Part shown: piece by piece, positions 1 through 7,288 of the stretch
Layout: the number at the start of each line of letters is the position of its first letter
Position numbering within the stretch: the first letter of the stretch is position 1
Source of the DNA: Lachnospiraceae bacterium
GTDB taxonomy: Bacteria > Bacillota > Clostridia > Lachnospirales > Lachnospiraceae
Length of the DNA: 16,016 bases
Assembly: GCA_009774375.1 (NCBI GenBank)
Contig: VSNO01000110.1
Coordinates: 1-16,016 of the forward strand
Direction: 5' to 3'
Program-made: the position numbers and the translations under genes
The notes under the pieces: model-generated
The model's input: only the letters and a program-made list of their open reading frames with translations
Databases searched by the model: none
Told to the model about the DNA's origin: nothing

Positions 1-2
1 CG

Positions 3-356
3 TTGAATGCGAGAGAGGATTCTGCGTGGTTTCTGGAATTTGTGGATGAATTTTATAGGGAGATCACTCTTGTGTCATATCAGTCGGTGAAGGATCAGAT
101 GAATCTTCTGGGGCTAAATCTGCAGGAAATTGCTGATGCGGTATTTTATGAAAGGGATTCGTCTGTAAAAACAAAAGATAAAATGGAAAGCTTTTTAAAA
201 GGATTGTATCATAAGCGAAATGTCATTGCGCATCAGTCAGGCAGGAGGCATTCAGATGCCCGGAGAGAAGAGGTAACAAAGGACATGGTAGAAAATTACA
301 TAAATGGTATCGAGAAGATTGTTGGGAAAATTCAGGAGATGGCGAAAAACAAATAG
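3..356 (+). CDS. HEPN-like domain protein, C-terminal part (5' truncated by window edge)
   Basis: The reading frame is open to the left edge, so the TTG at position 3 is probably an internal codon and the real start lies outside the window. The visible 117 residues are charged and helical. They contain Arg-Asn-Val-Ile-Ala-His at about residues 72-77, followed by a basic Ser-Gly-Arg-Arg stretch. This fits the R-x4-6-H signature of HEPN domains, especially the RiboL-PSP-HEPN type. HEPN proteins are often RNases or the inactive partners of toxins or defence proteins; that is family knowledge, and activity here is inference. The gene ends 48 bases before a strong terminator, so it is the last gene of its transcript. 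No partner such as a MNT nucleotidyltransferase can be seen, because the upstream side is cut off. Confidence 0.55.
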   Translation: MNAREDSAWFLEFVDEFYREITLVSYQSVKDQMNLLGLNLQEIADAVFYERDSSVKTKDKMESFLKGLYHKRNVIAHQSGRRHSDARREEVTKDMVENYINGIEKIVGKIQEMAKNK

Positions 357-404
357 CCAGATTGATTTCTTAGAGAGGTATTTAAAAAGACAGGTTTGAC
401 AGGT

Positions 405-441
405 GTATGATAGAGAGATAATCTTTATCATACATTTTTTT
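405..441 (+). terminator. Intrinsic terminator after the HEPN-like gene
   Basis: Bases 405-416 pair with 422-433 to make a 12-bp stem (one G-U pair) with a 5-base loop. The stem is followed by an A and seven T at 435-441. It separates the HEPN-like gene from the transporter cluster. Confidence 0.85.
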
Positions 442-546
442 GATGCGCACGGGCACCCAGAGGAAGATTGTTCTTCCCTACTTGATTTACCAGTCCTGCA
501 AAAAGCAGATTGGCTTTCCAAATTAGAGAATGTTTAGAGACAATTG

Positions 547-587
547 TGTTACGATATCAGTATCGATCAGAATTGTACATATGGAGG
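547..587 (+). promoter_or_regulatory. Candidate extended -10 promoter and leader of the first lipoprotein gene
   Basis: TGTTACGAT at 547-555 resembles an extended -10 element (TGn plus TACGAT) and has no clear -35. The same position upstream of the second lipoprotein gene has TGCTATGAT. Two nested inverted repeats are centred near 558: ACAATT/AATTGT at 540-545 and 571-576, and CGATA/TATCG at 553-557 and 561-565. They could form an operator or a leader hairpin. The ribosome binding site GGAGG is at 583-587. The rest of the gap between 442 and this leader contains only a small hairpin (462-467 with 472-477) and no gene. Confidence 0.35.
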
Positions 588-593
588 TAGATT

Positions 594-3110
594 ATGAGAA
601 ATAAGGTTACAGTTCAGTCTAGGACTTTGCACTGCGCTGCAAATTATGGCTTATCAAGCCACGTAAGAACACGTAGTGGTCGAGATGCATCAAGCCCATC
701 GCGAAGCGATTTTGCATGGCTTGATGCTTGTAACAGGAAGCCGAAGGCTGAACTGTTACGAAAAAAGTCAATATTTGCGAGAGCGGCTGCGGTGTTCATG
801 GCGGCGGCTCTCGGGATCGCCGCATCGGGCTGCGGTGTGAAGGAACAGCCGGAGAATGAGCCGGGGACACAGGCGGACGTCGCTGGGGCGGGATCGTCTG
901 CTGAAACGCAGGGTGATATGGCGGAGGGCAGCGGCAAGGGGCGTTATGTGGAGTCGACGGTCTATGAGGGCAGCGGTTTTTCAGACAGGGTGCAGACGCA
1001 GGTGCTGGCTGACGGCAGGATCGTTTTTCTGAATGGACTGATGAAACAGATGGTCGTGTCGCAGGACGGCGGCGATTCATGGGAGGTTGAAGCGAACGAC
1101 GCCTTTTATGAATTCATCGATGTACATTATCCGTATCACGCAGCCATCGCGGAGGATGGCACGATCGCGCTGATCGGCATGGACAGGAGGGAGGACTCGC
1201 CGGAAGGGAAAGGTGCCGAGTATGATTTCAACCTGTATATCTACGATACGGACAACACGTCGAGACAGATCCCGTTCGAGCTGCCCGATGCGGATTCGAC
1301 TCCGAGCTATGTGGCGTTTGATAACGAAAAAACGCTGTATTTATATGTGGCAGGCTGCAAAAACATTTATAAAGTGGACATCGATGCGGGCACATCGGAG
1401 AAGCTTGTGACGCTCGCGGACAGTTGCCAGATGATGCAGTGCAGGGACAACATTCTGATGTGTATGACATCGGAGAAGATCTTCCTGTATGATCTGGACG
1501 CAAAGAGTTTTATCGAGGACGAGATGTTTGACAGTTTCATCAGGGAAAACTATGGGGATCTGGAATGGACAGGAGGCGGATACACGGCCTATCCTTTTCT
1601 GTGCGCGGACAATACGATCTGTGTGGCGGGGGACAAAGGACTGTACCGCCATGTCATCGGCGGAAGCGCGGTGGAGCAGGTGATCGATGGGGCGCTGTCC
1701 TCGCTCGGGGCGCCGTCAAACAGTATCATGGCGGTGAACGTGAACGACAAAAATGAATTTCTGGCGGCATATGGCAACGGGAAGATCATAAAGTTTTATT
1801 ATGACGGGGAGGTGTCTTCTGTGCCGGATAACAAGATCACGGTCTACAGCCTGCGCGATGACGATCTGGTCAGACAGACGATCGCCGTCTATCAGACACA
1901 GAATCCGGAGGTTTTTGTCGAGTACCAGATCGGATTGGATGAGGGCGGCATCACGCGGGAGGACGCGCTCAAAAAGCTCAATACACAGCTGCTTGGCGGC
2001 AGCGGTCCTGACGTGATCATGCTGGATGGCATCGATATAGAGACTTATGCTGAGAAAGGTGTGCTGAGGGATCTGTCTGATATCGTCGATGAGATCGACG
2101 GGCAGGACGGGCTGTACAGGAACCTGATCGACGGGCTGGCATCGGAGGGCGTCCAGTACGTCGTTCCGGGAAAGTTTTATCTTCCTGTTTTGTTAGGGAA
2201 CGCGGCCTATGTGGACAATGTGAACGACTATCCGTCCATGGCAGATGCTGTGGAGCAGGCAAGAGGGGCGTACCCGGACACCAATCTGCTGGTGATCTGT
2301 TCGGCGGAGGGGATCATGAGGCGCTTTGTGCCGGTGTGCGCGCCGTCGTGGAAGGATGACAATGGTCAGTTGGATCAGGCAAAGATCAGGGAATTTCTGG
2401 AGCAGAGCAGGCGGATCTATGACGTGCAGATGAACGGGACACCGCAGGAGGAGATCGTCGCTTACCAGCGTCAGCTGGTCGGGGAAGACGGGGAAAACTT
2501 TGAGGAGGGCAAATATTTCATGCTTCCGAGAAAACATTACTATATGATGCAGGAGTCACCGTTTGTTGAAGGGGAGGTCATGGATGCATACACATATCGG
2601 GATATGCTGTCCATACCGAGAGCACAGGGTATGGAAGGGACTGTGTTCAGGCCATTGAACGGGCAGAGCAGCAACGTTTACCACCCGGCGTCGCTCGCGG
2701 GGATCAGTGCGGCGGCAAAAAATCCTGACGCGGCGGCGGAATTTGTGCGCGTAATGCTGGGAAGCACTGTGCAGGAGACGCTTGAGTGCGGCCTGCCCGT
2801 CAACAAAAAGGCACTGCCGGCGCAGTTTGCGTATGAGGAGAGCGAGCTTGGCGAGGACGGGGGACAGTTTTATACCAGTTCTTCGTCAAAGGACGGCAGG
2901 GGCTATAAACTGACGATCTATCCGGTGGAACAGGACGGCATCGACAGACTGGAGCGCTGGATCGCAGAGTCGGATACGCCTTATCTGAACAACGCGGTGC
3001 TCGAGGAGGCTGTCTATAAGGAGGGCGCGGCGTATCTCGAGGGCAGACAGGATATCGACACGGCGGTGAAGGCGGTTGCGGACAGCGTGGAGATCTATTT
3101 GTATGAATAA
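594..3110 (+). CDS. Lipoprotein with Asp-box/propeller-like region and family-1 solute-binding domain, copy 1
   Basis: This is a predicted surface lipoprotein that captures a substrate, probably a sugar or glycan, for the ABC importer downstream. The start is fixed by GGAGG at 583-587. The first 54 codons after Met-Arg are unlike copy 2 and come from an inserted repeat element. Behind them lie the usual basic stretch (Arg-Lys-Lys around 56-58), a hydrophobic segment and a lipobox ending ASGC with Cys80. An acidic Gly/Glu linker follows. Residues from about 110 to 405 are beta-rich, with an Asp-box (S156-x-D-x-G-x-x-W163), and look like a propeller. From about residue 412 the protein resembles an SBP_bac_1 domain, including LLGGSGPDVIMLDG. 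At 838 residues it is about twice the usual SBP length because of the N-terminal region. The long extra N-terminus before the signal peptide may affect export. Substrate is unknown. Confidence 0.8.
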   Translation: MRNKVTVQSRTLHCAANYGLSSHVRTRSGRDASSPSRSDFAWLDACNRKPKAELLRKKSIFARAAAVFMAAALGIAASGCGVKEQPENEPGTQADVAGAGSSAETQGDMAEGSGKGRYVESTVYEGSGFSDRVQTQVLADGRIVFLNGLMKQMVVSQDGGDSWEVEANDAFYEFIDVHYPYHAAIAEDGTIALIGMDRREDSPEGKGAEYDFNLYIYDTDNTSRQIPFELPDADSTPSYVAFDNEKTLYLYVAGCKNIYKVDIDAGTSEKLVTLADSCQMMQCRDNILMCMTSEKIFLYDLDAKSFIEDEMFDSFIRENYGDLEWTGGGYTAYPFLCADNTICVAGDKGLYRHVIGGSAVEQVIDGALSSLGAPSNSIMAVNVNDKNEFLAAYGNGKIIKFYYDGEVSSVPDNKITVYSLRDDDLVRQTIAVYQTQNPEVFVEYQIGLDEGGITREDALKKLNTQLLGGSGPDVIMLDGIDIETYAEKGVLRDLSDIVDEIDGQDGLYRNLIDGLASEGVQYVVPGKFYLPVLLGNAAYVDNVNDYPSMADAVEQARGAYPDTNLLVICSAEGIMRRFVPVCAPSWKDDNGQLDQAKIREFLEQSRRIYDVQMNGTPQEEIVAYQRQLVGEDGENFEEGKYFMLPRKHYYMMQESPFVEGEVMDAYTYRDMLSIPRAQGMEGTVFRPLNGQSSNVYHPASLAGISAAAKNPDAAAEFVRVMLGSTVQETLECGLPVNKKALPAQFAYEESELGEDGGQFYTSSSSKDGRGYKLTIYPVEQDGIDRLERWIAESDTPYLNNAVLEEAVYKEGAAYLEGRQDIDTAVKAVADSVEIYLYE
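602..759 (+). repeat. Palindromic repeat element (MITE/REP-like) inserted in frame in the lipoprotein gene
   Basis: Compared with the paralogue, 162 extra bases follow the second codon. Their ends are near-perfect inverted repeats: GTTACAGTTCAG at 606-617 and CTGAACTGTTAC at 748-759. GAAA at 598-601 is repeated at 760-763 and may be a target duplication. Removing element plus one GAAA restores Met-Arg-Lys-Lys-Ser, matching Met-Arg-Lys-Arg-Ser of the paralogue. Internally it is a chain of hairpins: 626-631/638-643; 648-652/656-660; a 10-bp stem 687-696/718-727 enclosing 698-702/706-710; and 730-736/753-759 enclosing 739-742/746-749. It has no stop codon in the host frame and encodes no transposase. 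It is most like a non-autonomous dispersed repeat; no second copy is visible in this window. Confidence 0.75.
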
Positions 3111-3136
3111 AGTTAGAGAAAGATTAGAGAATGTTA

Positions 3137-3175
3137 TGCTATGATATGGATATACAGATACGCATATGGAGGTAG
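3137..3175 (+). promoter_or_regulatory. Candidate extended -10 promoter and leader of the second lipoprotein gene
   Basis: TGCTATGAT at 3137-3145 is a good extended -10 element (TATGAT, five of six matches to consensus) without a recognisable -35. An inverted repeat, TATGCTAT at 3135-3142 with ATACGCATA at 3158-3166 (one bulged C), surrounds it. The GGAGG ribosome binding site follows at 3168-3172. This would allow the second copy to be expressed independently of the first. Confidence 0.4.
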
Positions 3176-3178
3176 ATC

Positions 3179-5533
3179 ATGAGAAAGAGATCAATGTTTA
3201 CGAGACTGGCAGCCCTTATGACGGCTACGGCAGTCGGGATCACTGCGGTGGGCTGCGGCGCGAAGGAGCAGTCAGAAAGCGAGACAGGTACACAGGCAAG
3301 TATCACGGAGGAGAACCCGTCCGATACAGGGCAGGAAGGGGCAGAGGACAACAATGGCATGGGGCGCTATGTGGAGAAGACTGTCTTTGAGTGCGAGTAC
3401 TGGGAGAAGGTGGAGGCACAGACATTGCAGGACGGGCGGATCCTGTTCGTGAACAGCGCCACCGGTCAGATGTTTGTGTCAGGGGATGGCGGCGATACAT
3501 GGGAGATTGAGCCAGGCGACGCGTTCAAGGCATTTACAGACGAGCACTATACGGTCTCGACAGCCATATCAGGGGACGGGACGTTTGCCCTGGTCTGTAT
3601 GGATCTGCCGGAAGGCGCACCGGAGAACAGCGTGGATTATGAGTACAAACTGTACATTTATCACACGGACGGCACGACAGAGCAGATTTCCGTAGAGCTG
3701 CCAGATGCAGATTCGTATCTTTCTGAGGCGGTGTTTGACGATCAGGGCGGTCTGTACGTCTATGCTTCCGGCTGTAAGTACATTTACAAGGTCAATATCG
3801 ATGAGGGTACGGCGGAGAAACTGACGGAGCTGCAGGATCAATGCTGGCTGATGAAATGCGAAGGTTCTGTTCTGATGTGCGGAACCAGCGGCAGGCTTTT
3901 TCTGTATGATCTGGAGAAAAAGAGTTTTATTGAGGACGAGACGCTTGATAATTTCGTCGAGGAAACGTATGGTGACATGGCATGGACAGGCGCGGGATAT
4001 ACAGTGTATCCATTTCTTGGCAAGGAGGACACGGTCTATCTGGCGGGCGAGAAGGGACTGTACCGCCATGTCATCGGCGGCAGCGCGGTGGAGCAGGTGA
4101 TCGACGGCGGTCTTTCGTCCCTGAGTGTTCCGTCACATCTGGTCATGGCGATGATGGTAAATGACCAGAATGAATTTCTGACCGCATACAGTGACGGCAA
4201 GTTTGTCAAATCGGTGTACGATGCGACCGTGTCGACGGTACCGAACGACAAGATCGTGGTCTACAGTCTGAATGATGATGATGTGGTGAGGCAGACGATC
4301 GCGGCTTACCAGGCACAGTATCCGGACTTTTATATCGAATACCAGGTCGGTATGGATGAGGGCGGCGTCACCAGAGAGGATGCGCTCAAGAAGCTGAACA
4401 CACAACTGCTGGGCGGCAGCGGACCGGATGTCATCATGCTGGATGGTATGAATATCGACACGTATGCGGAGAAAGGCTTTCTGATGGATCTGACGGACAT
4501 CGTTGACGAGGCGGATCAGAGCGAGGGATTGTACAGGAATCTGGTCGACGATCTGAAGATTGATGACAAAACGTATGTGATCCCTACTGTTTTTGCGATC
4601 CCGTTCGTGGTGGGCAGGAAGGATTATGTGGACAATATCAGCGATTATGAGTCGATGGCAGATATGGTGGAGCGTGCGCGGGACGCGTACCCGGATAAAA
4701 ACCTGTTGACGGTGTTCTCGGCGGAGGGCATTATGAAGCGTTCGGCAGTGATCTGCGCGCCGTCATGGAAGGATGACAAAGGACAGCTTGACACGCAGAA
4801 GATCAGGGAGTTCCTTGAGCAGACAAAGCGGATCTATGACGCGCAGATGAATGGTGCATCGGCAGAGACCGTCGAGATGTACCAGCAGAATTTTCTGAGC
4901 GCAGATGAAAACGGACAGCGGTATGAGGACGGCAAATATTTCCGAATGGTGAACGATGCGCTTTATCTGATGCAGGAGTGCCCATTTGCTTACGGACAGA
5001 TGCTGACGGCATATAATTATCAGAGTCTCGCGTCTGTGCCGCGGGTAGAGGGCTTTGATGACACTGTGCTCAAGCCGTTGAACGGACAGAGCAGCAACGT
5101 GTACCAGCCGTTATCCATCGTGGGGATCAACGCGGCGACGAAAAATCCCGATGTGGCGAAGCAGTTCGTGCGCCTCATGCTCAGCATGACCGTCCAGAGT
5201 GCCATGGAGTTTGGTGTTCCTATCAACAAAAAGGCGCTGGCGGCAAAGTATGCGTATGACGAGAGCGAACTCGGCGAGGACGGCTCCCAGTCGTCGGTCG
5301 TGATGTCAGATGCAGACGGACTGGCGTTTGGCTATAACATCTATCCTGTGGATCAGGAGGAGATCGCCCAGTTGGAGAAGTGGATCGCAGCGCTTGACAC
5401 GCCGTATCTGTCCGACACTGTGCTCGAGGAAGCCATCTACACGCAGGGTACAAAGTACCTAGAGGGCAGGCAGGACATCGACGCGGCAGTGAAGGCGGTC
5501 GCGGACAGTGTGGAGATCTACTTATATGAATAA
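3179..5533 (+). CDS. Lipoprotein with Asp-box/propeller-like region and family-1 solute-binding domain, copy 2
   Basis: This is the paralogue of the preceding gene, 784 residues, with the normal short signal peptide: basic Arg-Lys-Arg, a hydrophobic stretch and lipobox AVGC with Cys26. A Glu/Gly-rich linker leads into a beta-rich region with an Asp-box (S101-x-D-x-G-x-x-W108). From about residue 356 it has a family-1 extracellular solute-binding domain with the typical segment around GGSGPDVIMLDG and the PLNGQSSNVY block near the end. The expected role is substrate capture for the two permeases that follow. Its last codons overlap the next start by 8 bases, which points to translational coupling with the importer. 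The propeller-like region is not part of the standard SBP fold; it may bind polymer, cell wall or another protein, but nothing here proves that. The start is supported by GGAGG 6 bases upstream. Confidence 0.85.
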   Translation: MRKRSMFTRLAALMTATAVGITAVGCGAKEQSESETGTQASITEENPSDTGQEGAEDNNGMGRYVEKTVFECEYWEKVEAQTLQDGRILFVNSATGQMFVSGDGGDTWEIEPGDAFKAFTDEHYTVSTAISGDGTFALVCMDLPEGAPENSVDYEYKLYIYHTDGTTEQISVELPDADSYLSEAVFDDQGGLYVYASGCKYIYKVNIDEGTAEKLTELQDQCWLMKCEGSVLMCGTSGRLFLYDLEKKSFIEDETLDNFVEETYGDMAWTGAGYTVYPFLGKEDTVYLAGEKGLYRHVIGGSAVEQVIDGGLSSLSVPSHLVMAMMVNDQNEFLTAYSDGKFVKSVYDATVSTVPNDKIVVYSLNDDDVVRQTIAAYQAQYPDFYIEYQVGMDEGGVTREDALKKLNTQLLGGSGPDVIMLDGMNIDTYAEKGFLMDLTDIVDEADQSEGLYRNLVDDLKIDDKTYVIPTVFAIPFVVGRKDYVDNISDYESMADMVERARDAYPDKNLLTVFSAEGIMKRSAVICAPSWKDDKGQLDTQKIREFLEQTKRIYDAQMNGASAETVEMYQQNFLSADENGQRYEDGKYFRMVNDALYLMQECPFAYGQMLTAYNYQSLASVPRVEGFDDTVLKPLNGQSSNVYQPLSIVGINAATKNPDVAKQFVRLMLSMTVQSAMEFGVPINKKALAAKYAYDESELGEDGSQSSVVMSDADGLAFGYNIYPVDQEEIAQLEKWIAALDTPYLSDTVLEEAIYTQGTKYLEGRQDIDAAVKAVADSVEIYLYE

Positions 5534-6311
5534 GTGCAATAGGAATAGACGCAGAGAGCTTGGCTATTTCCTGCTTTTTATCGGTATGAGCCTTGCCGGG
5601 GTGTCGGTCTTTGTGCTGATCCCGTTTGCGGATGTAATACGGCGCTCCTTCATGACAGTCATGTCAGGGGAGTTTGCAGGGCTAGACAATTATAGAACAG
5701 TGATCGGTAACCAGGCGTTCCGGCTGGCAGTGGGAAACACGCTCCATTTCGTGGGCGTGGCGATCCCGCTGCTGGTCGTGATCAGTCTGGCGGCAGCGCT
5801 CGTGCTGAGCAGGATCCGTGATATCCGAGTCATCAAAAGCCTGTATCTGTTCCCGATGGCGCTGCCGACAGCCACCGTCGTCATCGTGTGGCGGATGTTT
5901 TTTTACAGACAGGATTTTGACAGCCTTGTCGTCAGCTATCTGTGGAAGAATACCGGGTACACGATCGTGCTGTGGCTTGCCGGGATCGCGGGGATCCCGA
6001 ACGAGCTTGTCGAGGCGGCGAGGGTGGACGGCGCAAATGGATTGCAGTGTCTTCTCTTCGTGAAGCTTCCCTGTCTGAAGGGCAGTGTCTACACGATCGT
6101 GATCTTATCGTTTCTGAATTCCATGAAGATCTACAGGGAGGCGTATCTTGTAGGAGGTTCTTATCCGGGAAGGGACATCTATCTGCTGCAGCACACGTTC
6201 AACAACTGGTATGTCAATCTGGAATTTGACAAGATGGCGGCGGCGAGCGTGATGGTGGCGGGAGTGCTGTTTGTGTTTATCCTGCTGTTTCAGCATTACA
6301 GTCAGAGATAA
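5526..6311 (+). CDS. ABC sugar importer permease, MalF/UgpA type (short form)
   Basis: This is an inner-membrane subunit of a CUT1-type carbohydrate importer. The EAA loop that contacts the ATPase reads EAARVDGA at residues 163-170, followed by a Lys-Leu-Pro, as in MalF/UgpA permeases. Several hydrophobic segments are visible, at about 13-35, 70-95, 108-125, 140-157, 190-205 and 235-255. I chose the ATG at 5526, inside the end of the preceding gene, with GGAG 10 bases upstream; a GTG at 5508 would add six residues. At 261 residues it is shorter than the usual 290 or so. The gap is between Trp122 and the LWKNTGY motif at 139, where relatives have roughly 20 more residues forming an external loop. 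The next permease starts 46 bases downstream. Confidence 0.88.
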   Translation: MNKCNRNRRRELGYFLLFIGMSLAGVSVFVLIPFADVIRRSFMTVMSGEFAGLDNYRTVIGNQAFRLAVGNTLHFVGVAIPLLVVISLAAALVLSRIRDIRVIKSLYLFPMALPTATVVIVWRMFFYRQDFDSLVVSYLWKNTGYTIVLWLAGIAGIPNELVEAARVDGANGLQCLLFVKLPCLKGSVYTIVILSFLNSMKIYREAYLVGGSYPGRDIYLLQHTFNNWYVNLEFDKMAAASVMVAGVLFVFILLFQHYSQR

Positions 6312-6357
6312 GGAACTGTAGAAAAATAGGGGCGTTCTTGAAACAAGGAGACTTGAA

Positions 6358-7224
6358 GTGGGGATAAAAAGGTTTCTGCGCATGGCGTCGGAGGCGGTGA
6401 CAAAGTTCATATTTATAGCGGCAGGCATCGTGATCTGCGCGCCGGTATTTCTCGTGGTGACAGGCTCCGTCATGGGACAGGGGGATCTGTATGAATGCCT
6501 GGCGCCGGTTTTTCAGCAGGGGACAGGGTTTGTGTCGTGGAAGCTGATCCCGCAGTATCCCACAGTGGAGAACTACATTCATCTGCTGTTCTATTCGCCG
6601 GAGTTTTTCGTGCTGTTCTGGAATTCGGCAAAGCTGGTGTCACTGATACTATTGGGACAGATGCTTGTGGGAGTGCCTGCGGCGTGGGCGTTTGCAACAT
6701 ATCGGGTCAGGGGGAAAAATGTGATCTTTACGATATATGTCGTGCTGATGCTCCTGCCGTTTCAGGTGACGATGCTGTCGAGTTATCTGACACTTGACAG
6801 CATGTCGCTGCTCAATACGCACTGGGCAGTCATTCTTCCGGCGGTGTTTGGTACGTTTCCGATCTTTGTGATCTACGGCGGGTTCCGGTCGCTGCCGATC
6901 GCCCTGATCGAGGCTGCACGGATCGACGGGGCGGGGGAGCTGCGCATCTTCTGGCTTTTGGGGATCGGTCTTGGCAAGGGAGGGATCCTCTCGGCGCTCG
7001 TGCTTGGCTTTCTGGAGTACTGGAACATGATCGAGCAGCCGTTTGCGTTCCTCGAGGACAAGACGCTGTGGCCGCTGTCACTGTATCTGCCGGAGATCAG
7101 CTGGACGCAGGCAGGATCCGCGTTTGCGGCGTCGGTGGTGATGCTGGTGCCGGCGGTGTTTGTGTTTGTCATGGGGCAGGACTATCTGGAGCAGGGGATC
7201 GTGTATTCCGGCTTGAAAGGGTAG
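6358..7224 (+). CDS. ABC sugar importer permease, MalG/UgpE type
   Basis: This is the second membrane subunit of the CUT1 importer, 288 residues and close to normal length for the family. It starts with GTG, fixed by AAGGAG at 6345-6350, because an upstream TTG runs straight into a stop. Features are an N-terminal membrane helix, an extracellular segment up to about residue 80, the conserved core with a Leu-Pro-Phe-Gln stretch, and the EAA loop EAARIDGA at 185-192. It would pair with the preceding permease to form the channel. No nucleotide-binding subunit is encoded in the window; importers of this class in Firmicutes often share one MsmX/MsmK-type ATPase encoded elsewhere. The next start codon is 64 bases away, so the gene is probably co-transcribed with it. 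Confidence 0.9.
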   Translation: MGIKRFLRMASEAVTKFIFIAAGIVICAPVFLVVTGSVMGQGDLYECLAPVFQQGTGFVSWKLIPQYPTVENYIHLLFYSPEFFVLFWNSAKLVSLILLGQMLVGVPAAWAFATYRVRGKNVIFTIYVVLMLLPFQVTMLSSYLTLDSMSLLNTHWAVILPAVFGTFPIFVIYGGFRSLPIALIEAARIDGAGELRIFWLLGIGLGKGGILSALVLGFLEYWNMIEQPFAFLEDKTLWPLSLYLPEISWTQAGSAFAASVVMLVPAVFVFVMGQDYLEQGIVYSGLKG

Positions 7225-7288
7225 CGTGAAAAGTACAGCGTTTTTCATGATGCTGCAGTGTTGTATGGGAGTATGGAGGATTTGCGCG

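Larger units (their letters stand above)
522..5533 (+). repeat. Tandem duplication of leader plus lipoprotein gene
   Basis: Two copies lie head to tail, at 522-3110 and 3123-5533. Each starts with the same 13 bases (ATTAGAGAATGTT), has CATATGGAGGTAGAT just before the start codon, and encodes paralogous lipoproteins. Shared blocks are spread along the whole length: GLYRHVIGGSAVEQVIDG, the LNTQLLGGSGPDVIMLDG segment, PLNGQSSNVY, and an almost identical C-terminus ending VADSVEIYLYE. Divergence is spread evenly over both domains, so the duplication is not recent. Confidence 0.85.

Noticed and set aside
396..422. TTGACA at 396-401 with GATAAT at 417-422 as a promoter for the transporter cluster
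   Set aside because: The spacer is only 15 bases and the -10 lies within the stem of the terminator; the extended -10 nearer the gene is at least as plausible.
462..477. Hairpin GGAAGA-TTGT-TCTTCC as an operator or second terminator
   Set aside because: Only 6 bp, no T run after it, and no conserved counterpart before the second lipoprotein gene.
7226..7288. Upstream GTG or ATG codons as the start of the adaptor gene
   Set aside because: They lack a ribosome binding site and would put an unlikely hydrophobic Cys-rich stretch before the charged N-terminus; the ATG at 7289 has GGAGG at proper spacing.
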